NCBI RefSeq assembly: GCF_004349235.1
Contig: NZ_SMKY01000018.1
Coordinates: 1 to 61,140, forward strand
Length of the DNA: 61,140 bases
Reading direction: 5' to 3'
Source: Actinomadura darangshiensis
Lineage (GTDB): Bacteria > Actinomycetota > Actinomycetes > Streptosporangiales > Streptosporangiaceae
Shown here: positions 1-8,788 of the stretch, piece by piece
How the letters are laid out: each line of letters begins with the position of its first letter
How positions within the stretch are numbered: position 1 is the first letter of the stretch
The notes under the pieces: model-generated
What the model saw: only the letters and a program-made list of their open reading frames with translations
The model's database searches: none
Told to the model about the DNA's origin: nothing
Position numbers and translations under genes: made by a program

Positions 1-859
1 CCGCGGGAGTGGGCACTGCGGGGGTGGGCACGGCGGGAGGTCTCGGGCCGGTCTGCGCGGACCGGCCGCTGACCAGGCGCAGCAGCACGTCCTGCATGGC
101 AGGGCGCCGGGCCGGGTCCTTGGCGAGGCAGGAGACGACGATCGACCGGAGCGGCTCGGCCAGGTCGCCGAGATCCGGCTCGCCGCTCAGCACCCGCCTC
201 ATGATCGCCGGGAAGCTGTCGGCGCCGAAGGGCGGCCGGCCGGTGGTGGCGTAGGTGACGACGGCCGCCCAGGCGAACACGTCGGCGGCCGGTCCGATCG
301 GCCCCGCCTCGAACTGCTCGGGCGCCATGTAGGCGGGGGTCCCGATGATGCTGCTGGTGACCGTGAGGGGGGCCTCGGTGTCGCGGGCGATGCCGAAGTC
401 GATCACCCGGGGCCCGTCCGGGCCGAGCAGTACGTTGGACGGCTTGAAGTCGCGGTGCACGATGCCCGCGTCGTGGACCGCCGCCAGCGCCGTCGCGGTC
501 GCGACCGCGAGCCGCTGCACCGCGGCCGTCCCGGGGCGCGGCCCCGCCTGCTGGAGCGAGGGTCCCTCGACGTACTCGGTGACGATGTACGGGCGGGTGC
601 CCTCAAGGGAGGCGTCGAGGACCTGCGCGATGCAGAAGGGGTCCACCCGGCGCGCGGCGGCGATCTCCTTGGTGAAGCGCTCCCGGACGCGGGTGTCGGC
701 GGCGAGTTCCTCGCGCAGCAGCTTGACGGCGACGGGCACCCCGTCGCCCGCGTACCCGAGGTAGACCACGCCCTGGCCGCCCGCCCCGAGGCGGCCGTCC
801 AGCCGGTAGGGCCCGACCCGGGGCGGATCCTCTGGGTGCAACGGCTCCGTTGCCGGCAT
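1..859 (-). CDS. Serine/threonine protein kinase, 3' end off window
   Basis: Hanks-type kinase that would phosphorylate Ser/Thr on partner proteins. The domain runs from about residue 18 to 265: glycine-rich loop GAGGQGVV near 25-32, ATP-binding Lys46 in VAVK, catalytic HRD at 135-137 followed by FKPSN, metal-binding DFG at 154-156, and APE at 179-181. The ATG at 859 opens the frame that carries all of these motifs. A Pro-rich linker with PAVPTPAVPTPA then runs off the window, so any membrane segment or sensor domain cannot be seen. It is transcribed away from the neighbouring CoA-transferase operon and shows no functional link to it. Substrates are unknown. Confidence 0.93.
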   Translation of the reverse strand, partial: MPATEPLHPEDPPRVGPYRLDGRLGAGGQGVVYLGYAGDGVPVAVKLLREELAADTRVRERFTKEIAAARRVDPFCIAQVLDASLEGTRPYIVTEYVEGPSLQQAGPRPGTAAVQRLAVATATALAAVHDAGIVHRDFKPSNVLLGPDGPRVIDFGIARDTEAPLTVTSSIIGTPAYMAPEQFEAGPIGPAADVFAWAAVVTYATTGRPPFGADSFPAIMRRVLSGEPDLGDLAEPLRSIVVSCLAKDPARRPAMQDVLLRLVSGRSAQTGPRPPAVPTPAVPTPA

Positions 860-915
860 GCTCGACGACCCCCATGATCATTAAACGGTTTCCGTACCCT
901 AATGCACGGCTTGGC

Positions 916-931
916 GTCCGGCATCCCGGAC
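916..931 (-). terminator. Short hairpin after the CoA-transferase gene
   Basis: A perfect 6-bp stem GTCCGG/CCGGAC with a CATC loop lies 42 bases beyond the CoA-transferase stop codon. No T-run follows, as is common in high-GC actinomycetes. It could end the minus-strand operon or be a chance palindrome in the kinase promoter region. Confidence 0.3.
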
Positions 932-972
932 AGCGAAATACCGGTGACGCGGCGTGCACCACGGCGGCGGGC

Positions 973-2157
973 TCAGGCCACCGTGCCGGCGGCGCGGAGG
1001 GCCGCGATCGCGGCGTCGTCGCGGCCCAGCTCGCGCAGGACGCCGTCGGTGTGCTCGCCGAGCGCGGGGATCGGGTCCATGCGGGGCTCGGTGCCGGCGA
1101 ACGTGATCGGCGGGAGGAGCGCCCGGATGCCGCCGACCGGGGAGCCGACCTCGCGCCAGCGGTCCCGCTCGGCGAGCTGCGGGTGGCCGATCAGGCCGTG
1201 GCCGTCGTTCAGCGAGGCGTTGGGCACGCCCGCCTCGTCGAGCCGCCGGAGCAGCTCGTCGCGTCCCATACGGGACGTGACGCCGGCGACGATCGCGTCC
1301 ACCTTCTCCCGGTTGCGGACCCGCGCGCGGTTGGTCGCGTACTCGGGGTCGGTGACGAGGTCGGGCCGCTCCAGCACCTCGGCCGCCAGGGTGGCCCAGC
1401 CGCGGTCGTTCTGGACGCCGATCACGACGTCCACGCCGTCGGACGTCGGGTAGGCGTCGTAGGGCGCGATCACCGGGTGGCTCAGCCGGGTGCGCGGCGG
1501 CGGGGTGCCGGTGTAGAGCGTCGTGTACATCGCCTGGCCCATCCACTCGGCGACCGCGTCGAACATGGTGATCTCGATCGACGCGCCCTCCCCGGTGGTG
1601 CCGCGCCGGACGAGCGCGGCGAGCGTCCCGGAGAACGCGTACATGCCGGCGGCGATGTCGGCCAGCGGCGAGCCCGCCTTCGCCGGCGTGTCCGGGGTGC
1701 CGGTGACCGAGATCAGCCCGGCCTCGGCCTGGACGAGCATGTCGTAGGCGCGCTTGTCCCGGTACGGCCCGCGCGTCCCGTACCCGGACATGTCGACGAC
1801 GATCAGCCTGGGGTCGCGGGCGCGCAGCTCGTCCGCGCCGAACCCCAGGCGGGCCGCCGCGCCGGGCGCGAGGTTCTGCAGGAACACGTCGGCGCCCGCG
1901 ACCAGGTCGGCGAGGATCGCGCGGCCCGCGTCCTGCTTGAGGTCGAGCGCGACCGACTCCTTCGAGCGGTTGAGCCACGCGAAGTGCGTACCGAGGCCGC
2001 CGCGCACGGCCGTGTCGTAGGCGCGGGCGAAGTCGCCGCCGTCCACGCGCTCCACCTTGATGACGCGGGCGCCCTGGTCTGCGAGCTGCCGCGTCGCGAA
2101 CGGCGCCGCCACCGCCTGCTCCAGCGCGACGACCGTGACCCCTTCCAGCGGAAGCAC
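973..2157 (-). CDS. CaiB/BaiF-family (type III) CoA-transferase
   Basis: Cytoplasmic enzyme that moves CoA between carboxylic acids and activates a substrate for beta-oxidation. It is 394 residues, close to the family norm. The catalytic aspartate is Asp139 in RAYDMLVQAEAGL, preceded by the family signature VDMSGYGTRGPY. I chose the GTG at 2157 because AGAAGG sits 8 bases upstream and the family-typical N-terminus LPLEGVTVVALEQ begins there. An ATG at 2244, three bases after the upstream acyl-CoA dehydrogenase stop, would add 29 atypical Arg-rich residues encoded by a hairpin repeat. Last gene of a crotonase-dehydrogenase-transferase operon. Substrate not predictable. Confidence 0.88.
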   Translation of the reverse strand: MLPLEGVTVVALEQAVAAPFATRQLADQGARVIKVERVDGGDFARAYDTAVRGGLGTHFAWLNRSKESVALDLKQDAGRAILADLVAGADVFLQNLAPGAAARLGFGADELRARDPRLIVVDMSGYGTRGPYRDKRAYDMLVQAEAGLISVTGTPDTPAKAGSPLADIAAGMYAFSGTLAALVRRGTTGEGASIEITMFDAVAEWMGQAMYTTLYTGTPPPRTRLSHPVIAPYDAYPTSDGVDVVIGVQNDRGWATLAAEVLERPDLVTDPEYATNRARVRNREKVDAIVAGVTSRMGRDELLRRLDEAGVPNASLNDGHGLIGHPQLAERDRWREVGSPVGGIRALLPPITFAGTEPRMDPIPALGEHTDGVLRELGRDDAAIAALRAAGTVA

Positions 2158-2169
2158 GGCAGCACCTTC

Positions 2170-2201
2170 TGGGGGACGACCCCCAGACCCCCGCAAGGGG
2201 G
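2170..2201. repeat. Tandem tetraloop hairpins, possible dispersed intergenic element
   Basis: Two adjacent perfect hairpins: TGGGGG/CCCCCA with an ACGA loop (2170-2185) and CCCCC/GGGGG with a GCAA loop (2188-2201). They lie between the acyl-CoA dehydrogenase stop and the preferred GTG of the CoA-transferase. The element resembles the GC-rich hairpins that actinomycetes scatter between genes. It may attenuate or stabilise the operon transcript. No second copy was noticed in this window. Confidence 0.4.
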
Positions 2202-2247
2202 CCGACCGACGATCCTCGCTGCGCCGGCGCTCCGCTGCGGTCATCGC

Positions 2248-3423
2248 TCAACCCTCCAGCAAGCGGCGGCCGATGATCATCTTTTGGATGTCGGCGGTGC
2301 CCTCGCCGATCAGCAGCATGGGGGCCTCGCGGTAGAGGCGCTCGATCTCGTACTCCTTGGAGTAGGCGTAGCCGCCGTGGATGCGGAACGCGTCTTCCAC
2401 GACCTCCTTGCAGTACTCGCTGGCCAGGTACTTGGCCATGCCCGCCTCAAGGTCGTTGCGCTCGCCGGAGTCCTTGCGGCGCGCCGCCATCACCATCATC
2501 TGGTGCGCGGCCTCGACCTTGGTCGCCATCTCCGCGAGCCGGAACAGGACGGCCTGGTGCTCGGCGATCGGCTTGCCGAACGTCTCGCGCTGCCGGGCGT
2601 AGGCGAGGGCCAGCTCGTAGGCGCGCTTCGCGACGCCGCAGCCGCGGGCGGCCACGTTGACGCGGCCGACCTCGACGCCGTCCATCATCTGGTAGAAGCC
2701 GCGTCCCGGCGTCCCGCCGAGGACCTGAGCGGCCGGGATCCGGTACCCGTCGAAGACCAGCTCGGTGGTGTCGACGCCCTTGTAGCCCATCTTCTCGATC
2801 TTGCCGGGGACGGTCAGGCCGGGCGCGACCTCGCCGAACCCGGGGGTCTTGTCGACGAGGAAGGTCGTCATGCCGCGGTGGCCCGCATCGGGGTCGGTCT
2901 TGACCAGCGTGGCGACGAGGTTGGCCGAGCCTCCATTGGTCAGCCACATCTTCTGGCCGTCGATGACGTACGCGTCGCCGTCCGGGACGGCGCGCGTCCT
3001 GATGGCGGACACGTCCGAGCCGCAGCCGGGCTCCGACATCGAGAACGCGCCGCGGATCTCGCCGGCCGCCATCTTCGGCAGGTAGCGCGCCCGCTGCTCG
3101 TCCGTGCCGTGCTGGGTGATCATCCAGGCGACGATGAAGTGGGTGTTGACGATGCCCGACACGCTCATCCAGCCCCGCGACAGCTCCTCCACGACCAGCG
3201 CGTACGTCAGCAGCGACGCGCCGAGCCCGCCGTGCTCCGCGCCGATCGTCAGGCCGAACAGCCCGAGGTCCCGCATCCCGTCGACGATGGCCTGCGGGTA
3301 CTCGTCGGCGTGCTCCAGATCGGTGGCGACCGGGAGGATCTCCTTGTCGACGAACGCCCGGACGGTCGCGACGATCTCCCGCTGCTCGTCCGACAGCCCG
3401 TGGGTCTGCTGCAGCCTGCTCAC
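2248..3423 (-). CDS. Acyl-CoA dehydrogenase
   Basis: FAD enzyme that makes the alpha,beta double bond of an acyl-CoA; 391 residues, normal for the family. Visible are the N-terminal helical domain, the FAD/substrate segment AFSMSEPGCGSD, and the C-terminal IGEGTADIQ in which Glu374 sits at the usual catalytic-base position. The GTG start at 3423 has AGGAG 7 bases upstream. It follows the crotonase by 15 bases and precedes the CoA-transferase, so transferase, dehydrogenase and crotonase form one degradative operon. RIHGGYAYSKEYEIERL is typical of short/branched-chain members, but the substrate is inferred only as a CoA ester. Confidence 0.93.
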   Translation of the reverse strand: MSRLQQTHGLSDEQREIVATVRAFVDKEILPVATDLEHADEYPQAIVDGMRDLGLFGLTIGAEHGGLGASLLTYALVVEELSRGWMSVSGIVNTHFIVAWMITQHGTDEQRARYLPKMAAGEIRGAFSMSEPGCGSDVSAIRTRAVPDGDAYVIDGQKMWLTNGGSANLVATLVKTDPDAGHRGMTTFLVDKTPGFGEVAPGLTVPGKIEKMGYKGVDTTELVFDGYRIPAAQVLGGTPGRGFYQMMDGVEVGRVNVAARGCGVAKRAYELALAYARQRETFGKPIAEHQAVLFRLAEMATKVEAAHQMMVMAARRKDSGERNDLEAGMAKYLASEYCKEVVEDAFRIHGGYAYSKEYEIERLYREAPMLLIGEGTADIQKMIIGRRLLEG

Positions 3424-3438
3424 CTTCTGCTCCTCCCT

Positions 3439-4233
3439 CTAGCGTCCCTCGAAGCGCGGCGGGCGGCGCCCGGCGAACGCGGCGCGCCCCTCGGCGAAGT
3501 CGGCGCTGCCGAACAGCGCGGCCTGCTCCTCCCGCTCGGCCTCCAGCAGCCGCTCCAGGCCGTGGTCGGCGCGGGCCAGGAGGCGCTTGGCGGCGGCGAC
3601 CGACAGCGGGGCGAGCGCGGCGGCCTCGGCGGCCCGGTCGAGGGCGGCGTCCAGGGCCCCGCCGGACGGGGCGAGGGAGTCGGCGAGGCCGATCTCGCAG
3701 GCGCGGGGGGCGGGCACGGTCCGCCCGAACACGAGCATCTCCTTGGCGCGGCCCATGCCGACGCGCTGCGGGAGCGTCCAGAGCAGCCCGCCGTCGGCGA
3801 CGAGGCCGACCTTGCCGAACCCGGCGACGAACCGGGCGTCCTCGGCGGCGACCACGTGGTCGCACACGGCGGCGAGCGAGACGCCGAGCCCGGCGGCGGC
3901 GCCCTCGACGGCGGCGATCACCGGCGTCCCGCAGGTGGCGATCAGCTGGACCGCCTTGTGGACGGGTTCGAGCCGCGCCCGCACGGCGTCGGGGCCTGCG
4001 CCCTCCATGGACCGGACGTCGCCGCCCGCCGAGAACGTCCCGCCCGCGCCCGTCAGCACGATCGCCCGGACGTCCGGGTCGCCGGCGGCGCGCTCCAGCT
4101 CCTCCCAGAGCCGCTCGCGCATCGGGATGTCGATCGCGTTGCGGGCCTCGGGCCGGTTCATTGTGAGCACGCGCGTCGCGTTGTGGTCGGTCACCGCGAC
4201 CACGCCGGCGGCCGCCGCGTCCCGGTCGTCCAT
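3439..4233 (-). CDS. Enoyl-CoA hydratase/isomerase (crotonase fold)
   Basis: Crotonase-superfamily protein, 264 residues. The oxyanion-hole segments AGGTFSAGGDVRSM and EGAAAGLGVSLA are clear. The segment LVADGGLLWTLPQRVG resembles PaaG/isomerase-like members more than classical hydratases, so ring-acyl-CoA isomerase activity is an alternative to hydration. The ATG at 4233 has GGGGAGGG just upstream. First gene of the minus-strand operon with the acyl-CoA dehydrogenase and CoA-transferase. It is preceded by an AT-rich patch likely to hold the promoter/operator and then by the GntR gene, the probable regulator. Confidence 0.9.
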   Translation of the reverse strand: MDDRDAAAAGVVAVTDHNATRVLTMNRPEARNAIDIPMRERLWEELERAAGDPDVRAIVLTGAGGTFSAGGDVRSMEGAGPDAVRARLEPVHKAVQLIATCGTPVIAAVEGAAAGLGVSLAAVCDHVVAAEDARFVAGFGKVGLVADGGLLWTLPQRVGMGRAKEMLVFGRTVPAPRACEIGLADSLAPSGGALDAALDRAAEAAALAPLSVAAAKRLLARADHGLERLLEAEREEQAALFGSADFAEGRAAFAGRRPPRFEGR

Positions 4234-4245
4234 CAGCCCTCCCCG

Positions 4246-4264
4246 GAAATTTTTTATACGATAC
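4246..4264 (-). promoter_or_regulatory. AT-rich promoter/operator candidate upstream of the crotonase operon
   Basis: An A/T run followed by TATACGATACGG stands out in very GC-rich DNA, 13-31 bases upstream of the crotonase start. TATACGATA is near-palindromic, and FadR-type GntR proteins commonly bind short palindromes of this sort. The GntR gene next to it is the obvious candidate ligand. Inference from position and composition only. Confidence 0.35.
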
Positions 4265-4279
4265 GGCCCGCGGGCGAGG

Positions 4280-4975
4280 TCACTCCGGCCGGGCCTCCCA
4301 GAAGCCCTGCGCCTCCAGGTGGACGACCAGCAGCGCGCCCGCGTGCCGGATGTGGGCGCGCATCGCCTGCCGCGCGGCGTCGGCGTCCCCGGCGCGCAGC
4401 GCGGCCAGGACGAGGCGATGGTCGTCGACCGACGCCTGCGTCCAGCCCTCGATGCTGGAGTAGAAGCGGCGCGGCGCGTACCGGACCACGAGCTGCAGCA
4501 GCCAGGCCGTCTTCGGCGACCCGGCGCACAGGTTGACCGCCCGGTGGAACCGGTGGTTGGCGCGCTCGATGGCCGCCGGGTCCCGGTTCCCGGACGCCTC
4601 CTCCAGCAGCGCCTGCGTCCGCTCCAGCGACGCCAGCTCCGTCTCGGTGATCTTCCCGGCGGCGCGGGCGGCCAGCTCGCCGGCGAAGTACGCCTGGGCC
4701 TCGAACAGGTCCTGGACGTCCTGCCGGGTCAGCGGCGCCGGCATGAACCCGCGCCGCGGCTCCAGCGTGACGAAGCCCTCGCCGCGCAGCGACAGCAGGG
4801 CCTCCCGGACGGGGGTGACGCTGATCCCGAGGTCCTCGGCGATCCGCTCCAGGCGGAGGAACTCCCCGTGCCCGACCTGGCCCGACATGATGAGCTCGCG
4901 GACGTAGGCGGCCACCTCGTCGCTCAACTGGCGGCGCCTGCCGAGGGCCTGGTCGCCGGACAGTGCCACAGTCAT
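4280..4975 (-). CDS. GntR-family regulator, FadR/FCD subfamily
   Basis: DNA-binding repressor of 231 residues. The winged helix spans about 15-85 with IAEDLGISVTPVREALLSLRGEGFV as the recognition region. The C-terminal FCD ligand-binding domain has metal/ligand histidines in RANHRFHRAV and in DDHRLVLAAL. The ligand is probably an acyl-CoA or organic acid handled by the adjacent genes. The ATG at 4975 faces the divergent acyl-CoA dehydrogenase at 5061, with an AT-rich block between them. It reads in the same direction as the crotonase operon, so it may regulate both sides and itself. Confidence 0.9.
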   Translation of the reverse strand: MTVALSGDQALGRRRQLSDEVAAYVRELIMSGQVGHGEFLRLERIAEDLGISVTPVREALLSLRGEGFVTLEPRRGFMPAPLTRQDVQDLFEAQAYFAGELAARAAGKITETELASLERTQALLEEASGNRDPAAIERANHRFHRAVNLCAGSPKTAWLLQLVVRYAPRRFYSSIEGWTQASVDDHRLVLAALRAGDADAARQAMRAHIRHAGALLVVHLEAQGFWEARPE

Positions 4976-5004
4976 CGTCTCCCGTGCGCCCGCGTGGTCG
5001 GGTG

Positions 5005-5024
5005 TATTTTCAAATCAAATATAT
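5005..5024. promoter_or_regulatory. AT-rich divergent promoter region with imperfect dyad
   Basis: The 20-base block TATTTTCAAATCAAATATAT is the only long AT stretch in this area and lies in the 85-base gap between the divergent GntR and acyl-CoA dehydrogenase starts. AAT/ATT arms give it rough dyad symmetry. It is the likely promoter/operator for both genes. The RBS GGAAGGAG for the rightward gene follows at 5043-5050. Confidence 0.4.
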
Positions 5025-5060
5025 GAGAGTTCGGGTCGGCGTGGAAGGAGATCGGCAGCC

Positions 5061-6212
5061 GTGTTCACACTCAGCGACGAGGAGCGCGCCATCGTCGAGG
5101 TCGTCGCGGACTTCGTCGACAGGGAGGTCCGGCCGGTCGCCCGCGACCTGGAGCACGCGGGCACCTATCCCGCGCACCTCATCGACCGGATGAAGCAGCT
5201 CGGCGTCTACGGGCTCGCCGTGCCCGAGCCGTACGGCGACGTCAGCGTGTCCAAGGCCTGCTACGCCCTGGTCACCGAGGAGCTGGCGCGCGGCTGGATG
5301 ACCCTCGCGGGCGCGTTCGGCGGGCACACGGTCGTCTCCCACCTGCTCGCCGTGTTCGGCACCGAGGAGCAGAAGGCCCGCTACCTGCCCCGGATGGCGA
5401 CCGGCGAGCTGCGCGCCACGATGGCGCTCACCGAGCCGTCCGGCGGCTCCGACCTGCAGGCCATGAGCACGACCGCGCGGCGCGACGGCGGCCGGTACGT
5501 CGTCGACGGCGCCAAGATGTGGATCACCAACGCGCGGACGTCGGGGCTGATCGCGCTGATGTGCAAGACCGACCCGGCCGCGTCCCCGCGGCACAAGGGG
5601 ATCAGCATCCTGCTCGTCGAGCCGGGGCCGGGCCTCACCGTCTCCCGCGACCTGCCGAAGCTCGGCTACAAGGGCGTGGAGAGCTGCGAGCTGTCGTTCG
5701 ACGGGTACGAGGCGCCGCCCGGCGCGCTCCTCGGCGGCGAGGAGGGGCGGGGCTTCGCCCAGATGATGCGCGGCCTCGAAGTCGGCCGGATCCAGGTCGC
5801 GGCGCGCGCTCTCGGCGTCGGGCGCGCCGCCCTGGAGGACTCCCTGCGCTACGCGCAGGAGCGGGAAGCGTTCGGCAAGCCGATCTGGCGGCACCAGTCG
5901 ATCGGCAACTACCTCGCAGACATGGCCACCCAGCTGCGGGCGGCACGGCTGCTCACCCTCGACGCCGCCGGGCGCCTGGACGCGGGCGAGCGCTGCGACA
6001 TGGAGGCGGGCATGGCCAAGCTGTACGCGTCCGAGGCGGCCATGGAGATCGCGCTGAACGCGGTCCGCATCCACGGGGCGGCCGGCTACTCCACCGAGTT
6101 CGACGTCGAGCGCTACTTCCGGGACGCGCCGCTCATGATCGTCGGCGAGGGGACGAACGAGATCCAGCGCAACGTCATCGTCAAGCAGCTCATCGAGCGG
6201 AACCGGATCTAG
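5061..6212 (+). CDS. Acyl-CoA dehydrogenase
   Basis: Second acyl-CoA dehydrogenase of the cluster, 383 residues, reading away from the GntR gene. FAD/substrate segments [11 protein letters not shown] and WITNAR are intact, and Glu363 in [10 protein letters not shown] occupies the catalytic-base position. The GTG at 5061 has GGAAGGAG 10 bases upstream. It differs enough from the minus-strand dehydrogenase that the two probably handle different steps or substrates. Its TAG stop shares the palindrome CTAG (6209-6212) with the TAG stop of the convergent glycerol kinase, leaving no room for a terminator between them. Confidence 0.92.
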   Translation: MFTLSDEERAIVEVVADFVDREVRPVARDLEHAGTYPAHLIDRMKQLGVYGLAVPEPYGDVSVSKACYALVTEELARGWMTLAGAFGGHTVVSHLLAVFGTEEQKARYLPRMATGELRATMALTEPSGGSDLQAMSTTARRDGGRYVVDGAKMWITNARTSGLIALMCKTDPAASPRHKGISILLVEPGPGLTVSRDLPKLGYKGVESCELSFDGYEAPPGALLGGEEGRGFAQMMRGLEVGRIQVAARALGVGRAALEDSLRYAQEREAFGKPIWRHQSIGNYLADMATQLRAARLLTLDAAGRLDAGERCDMEAGMAKLYASEAAMEIALNAVRIHGAAGYSTEFDVERYFRDAPLMIVGEGTNEIQRNVIVKQLIERNRI

Positions 6213-7735
6213 GGCGTGGCGGCGGGGTCCTCCCCCGCCCGGATCCAGTCGAAGGTGCGCTCCACCGCCCGCTTCCAGTTGTCGTACTCGGCGGCGCGGC
6301 GGCCGGGCTCCATCGCGGGGACCCAGCGGGCGGCGCGGTGCCAGTTGCGCCGCAGCCCTTCGAGGCCCGCCCAGTAGCCGACGGCGAGCCCGGCGGCGTA
6401 GGCGGCGCCGAGCGACACCGTCTCGACGACCATCGGCCGCGCCACCGGCACGTTCAGCACGTCGGCGACCATCTGCATGACCAGGTTGTCGGACGTCATG
6501 CCGCCGTCGGCCTTCAGCTCCTTCAGCGACAGCCCCGAGTCGGCGTTCATCGCGTCCACGACCTCGCGGGTCTGCCAGCCGGTCGCCTCCAGCACGGCCC
6601 GCGCCAGGTGCCCCTTGGTGATATAGGAGGTGAGGCCGACGATGATGCCGCGCGCCTCGCTGCGCCAGTGGGGGGCGAACAGCCCGGAGAACGCGGGCAC
6701 GATGTAGCAGCCGCCGTTGTCGTCGACCGACCGGGCCAGGGTCTCGATCTCCGGCGCCGTGCTGATGATCCCGAGGCCGTCGCGGAACCACTGGACGAGC
6801 GCGCCGGTGATCGCGATCGAGCCTTCCAGGGCGTACACGGCGGGCTCGTCGCCGATCTTGTAGCCGACGGTGGTGAGCAGCCCGTTGTCGGACTTGACCG
6901 GCGTGGTGCCGGTGTTCATCAGCAGGAACGCGCCCGTCCCGTAGGTGCACTTGGTCTCGCCCGGGGCGAAGCACGTCTGCCCGAACAGCGCGGCCTGCTG
7001 GTCGCCGAGCGCGGCGCCGACGCGCACGCCGGGGAACACGCGGCGGGCCGTCCCGTAGGTCTCGGTGGACGACCTGATCTCCGGCAGCATCGCCTTCGGC
7101 ACGCCGAAGAAGTCGAGCAGGCCGTCGTCCCAGCTCAGCGTGTACAGGTCCATGAGGAGGGTGCGGCTGGCGTTGGTCACGTCCGTGACGTGGACGCCGC
7201 CGTCGACACCGCCGCTGAGGTTCCAGATCAGCCAGCTCTCCATCGTGCCGAACAGGACCTCGCCGCGTTCGGCGCGCTCGCGCAGGCCGGGCGTGTGGTC
7301 GAGCATCCAGCGGATCCGCGGCGCGGAGAAGTAGGTGGCGAGCGGCAACCCGCTGCGCTCGGTGACCATCGCGGCGCCGGGGGCGCGGCCCAGCTCGTCC
7401 ACGAGGGCGCCGGTCCGCATGTCCTGCCAGACGATGGCGCGGCCGATCGGGACGCCGGTCAGCCGGTCCCACAGGACGGTCGTCTCACGCTGGTTGGCGA
7501 TGCCGACGGCCGCGACCTGGTTCGTCGTGACGCCCGCCTGCGCGAGCGCCTCCGGGGCGATGCGCTCCAGGTTGCGCCAGATCTCCATCGGGTCGTGCTC
7601 GACCCAGCCGGGCTTCGGGAAGTGCTGCCGGTGCTCGCGCTGCGCCACCGACACGAGGCGGCCGCCGTGGTCGAACAGGATGCACCGCGTCGACGTGGTG
7701 CCCTGGTCGATCGACATCACGTACCGTTCAGTCAC
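6209..7735 (-). CDS. glpK: Glycerol kinase, copy 1
   Basis: Phosphorylates glycerol to sn-glycerol 3-phosphate with ATP; 508 residues, the usual length. FGGY-family signatures: [13 protein letters not shown] at the N-terminus, [20 protein letters not shown], and C-terminal [11 protein letters not shown]. Located 39 bases downstream of gylR and read in the same direction, so probably co-transcribed with the regulator. A second kinase (9680-11197) sits on the divergent side. The copies are clearly different in sequence, which suggests paralogues with distinct expression or substrate rather than a recent duplication. The other kinase is the one in the canonical glpF-glpK-glpD order. Confidence 0.95.
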   Translation of the reverse strand: MTERYVMSIDQGTTSTRCILFDHGGRLVSVAQREHRQHFPKPGWVEHDPMEIWRNLERIAPEALAQAGVTTNQVAAVGIANQRETTVLWDRLTGVPIGRAIVWQDMRTGALVDELGRAPGAAMVTERSGLPLATYFSAPRIRWMLDHTPGLRERAERGEVLFGTMESWLIWNLSGGVDGGVHVTDVTNASRTLLMDLYTLSWDDGLLDFFGVPKAMLPEIRSSTETYGTARRVFPGVRVGAALGDQQAALFGQTCFAPGETKCTYGTGAFLLMNTGTTPVKSDNGLLTTVGYKIGDEPAVYALEGSIAITGALVQWFRDGLGIISTAPEIETLARSVDDNGGCYIVPAFSGLFAPHWRSEARGIIVGLTSYITKGHLARAVLEATGWQTREVVDAMNADSGLSLKELKADGGMTSDNLVMQMVADVLNVPVARPMVVETVSLGAAYAAGLAVGYWAGLEGLRRNWHRAARWVPAMEPGRRAAEYDNWKRAVERTFDWIRAGEDPAATP

Positions 7736-7774
7736 TGTCGGCCCCCTCCCCCTGGGCGTGCCCCCGGCGCGCGG

Positions 7775-8542
7775 TCACCAGCGCGAGCCGCCGAGGTCGC
7801 GGGAGACCGCGCGGGCCGCGTCCCGCACGAACGCCACGAGCCTCGGCTCGGGGACGCGGCGGGCGTCGCAGATCCGCTCGACCGCCCCGGAGATGCCGAT
7901 GGCACCGACGACGAGTCCCCCGTACCCGCGGATCGGCGCCGCGACGCCGGCCTCGCCGATGGACAGCTCCTCGGTCTCGGCGGCCCAGCCGCTCTCCCGG
8001 ACGCGGGTGGCGGCCCGTGCGAGTTCCCTGGGGTCGGTGATGGTCCGCCGGCAGTAGGACTCCAGGACGGTGTCGCGGATGGACGCGGCGGCGTTCGCGT
8101 CGTGTGCGAGCAGCGCCTTGCCGAGCGCGGTCGCGTGCAGGGGCAGCAGCGAGCCGACGTCCATGGCCTGGAGGGTGTCGTCCGGGCGGAACACGTGGTG
8201 GACGACGAGGACCTTCCCGTCCAGCAGGGTCCCGATGCGGACGGCCTCGCCGCTGCGCGAGGCGAGCGCGTCCGCCCAGTTGATCGCGCGGGAGCGGAGC
8301 TCGTTGACGTCGAGGTAGCTGGTGCCGAGATGCAGCAGGGCGGCGCCGAGCTGGTACTTGCCGGTGCCGCCGTCCTGCTCGACGAAGCCGACGCGCTCCA
8401 GGGTGCGCAGGATGCCGTGGGCGGTGCCGCGGGCGAGGCCCAGCGAACTGGCGATCTCACCGACTCCGAGCCGGCCCGAGCTCGCGGCGAGCAGGCGCAG
8501 GATCGCGGCCGCCCGCTCGATCGACTGCACAGGTCCGGGCAT
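7775..8542 (-). CDS. gylR: IclR-family glycerol operon repressor, GylR-like
   Basis: Transcription factor, 255 residues, strongly reminiscent of Streptomyces GylR. N-terminal winged helix with IASSLGLARGTAHGILRTLE near residues 30-50, then the IclR effector domain (LGTSYLDVNELR, VHHVFRPDD, PLHATALGKALLA). By analogy it represses the glpF-glpK-glpD operon until glycerol or glycerol 3-phosphate appears. It is divergent from glpF across a 246-base gap containing two near-identical palindromes. The nearer one lies about 30 bases before its ATG, consistent with autoregulation. glpK copy 1 follows in the same direction. Confidence 0.92.
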   Translation of the reverse strand: MPGPVQSIERAAAILRLLAASSGRLGVGEIASSLGLARGTAHGILRTLERVGFVEQDGGTGKYQLGAALLHLGTSYLDVNELRSRAINWADALASRSGEAVRIGTLLDGKVLVVHHVFRPDDTLQAMDVGSLLPLHATALGKALLAHDANAAASIRDTVLESYCRRTITDPRELARAATRVRESGWAAETEELSIGEAGVAAPIRGYGGLVVGAIGISGAVERICDARRVPEPRLVAFVRDAARAVSRDLGGSRW

Positions 8543-8571
8543 GGATTCGATGGTAGTTCGCCCGGCAGGGT

Positions 8572-8586
8572 GCCGACAATGTCGGC
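8572..8586. promoter_or_regulatory. Putative GylR operator 1
   Basis: GCCGACAATGTCGGC is a perfect 7+7 palindrome around one A, about 30 bases upstream of the gylR start. A second copy lies 100 bases away on the glpF side. IclR proteins bind palindromes of about this size; assignment to GylR rests on position and repetition. Confidence 0.55.
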
Positions 8587-8685
8587 GGCCGTCGTAATCG
8601 CCGTCCCATGCGCCCCGAACTGCCCGGATTCTGTGATCTGGTGCACAGGGTGGAGGGTAACCGCCCCCAGGCCACGGCGAAAGTG

Positions 8686-8700
8686 TTCGACATTGTCGGC
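8686..8700. promoter_or_regulatory. Putative GylR operator 2
   Basis: TTCGACATTGTCGGC matches the first palindrome in 12 of 15 positions directly and in 13 of 15 when one copy is inverted; the mismatches fall in the left arm and at the centre. It sits about 90 bases upstream of the glpF start, where it could overlap the glpF-glpK-glpD promoter. Confidence 0.5.
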
Positions 8701-8788
8701 AGCGCCCCGTTGTACGGCGTTCCGTCCCGGCTTACCGTCCTGCCAGCCTCACGGGGCTCGCGTCCACCCCACCTGCCGAGGAGTGCCC

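Noticed and set aside
850..4536. Very long plus-strand open frame opposite the acyl-CoA cluster
   Set aside because: Composition is Arg/Gly/Ala/Val-rich shadow sequence antisense to clear enzyme genes; no motifs.
5519..8788. Upstream extension of the glpF frame (open from 5519)
   Set aside because: The first 1,090 codons are shadows of the dehydrogenase, kinase and gylR genes; the channel begins at the ATG with GAGGAG at 8789.
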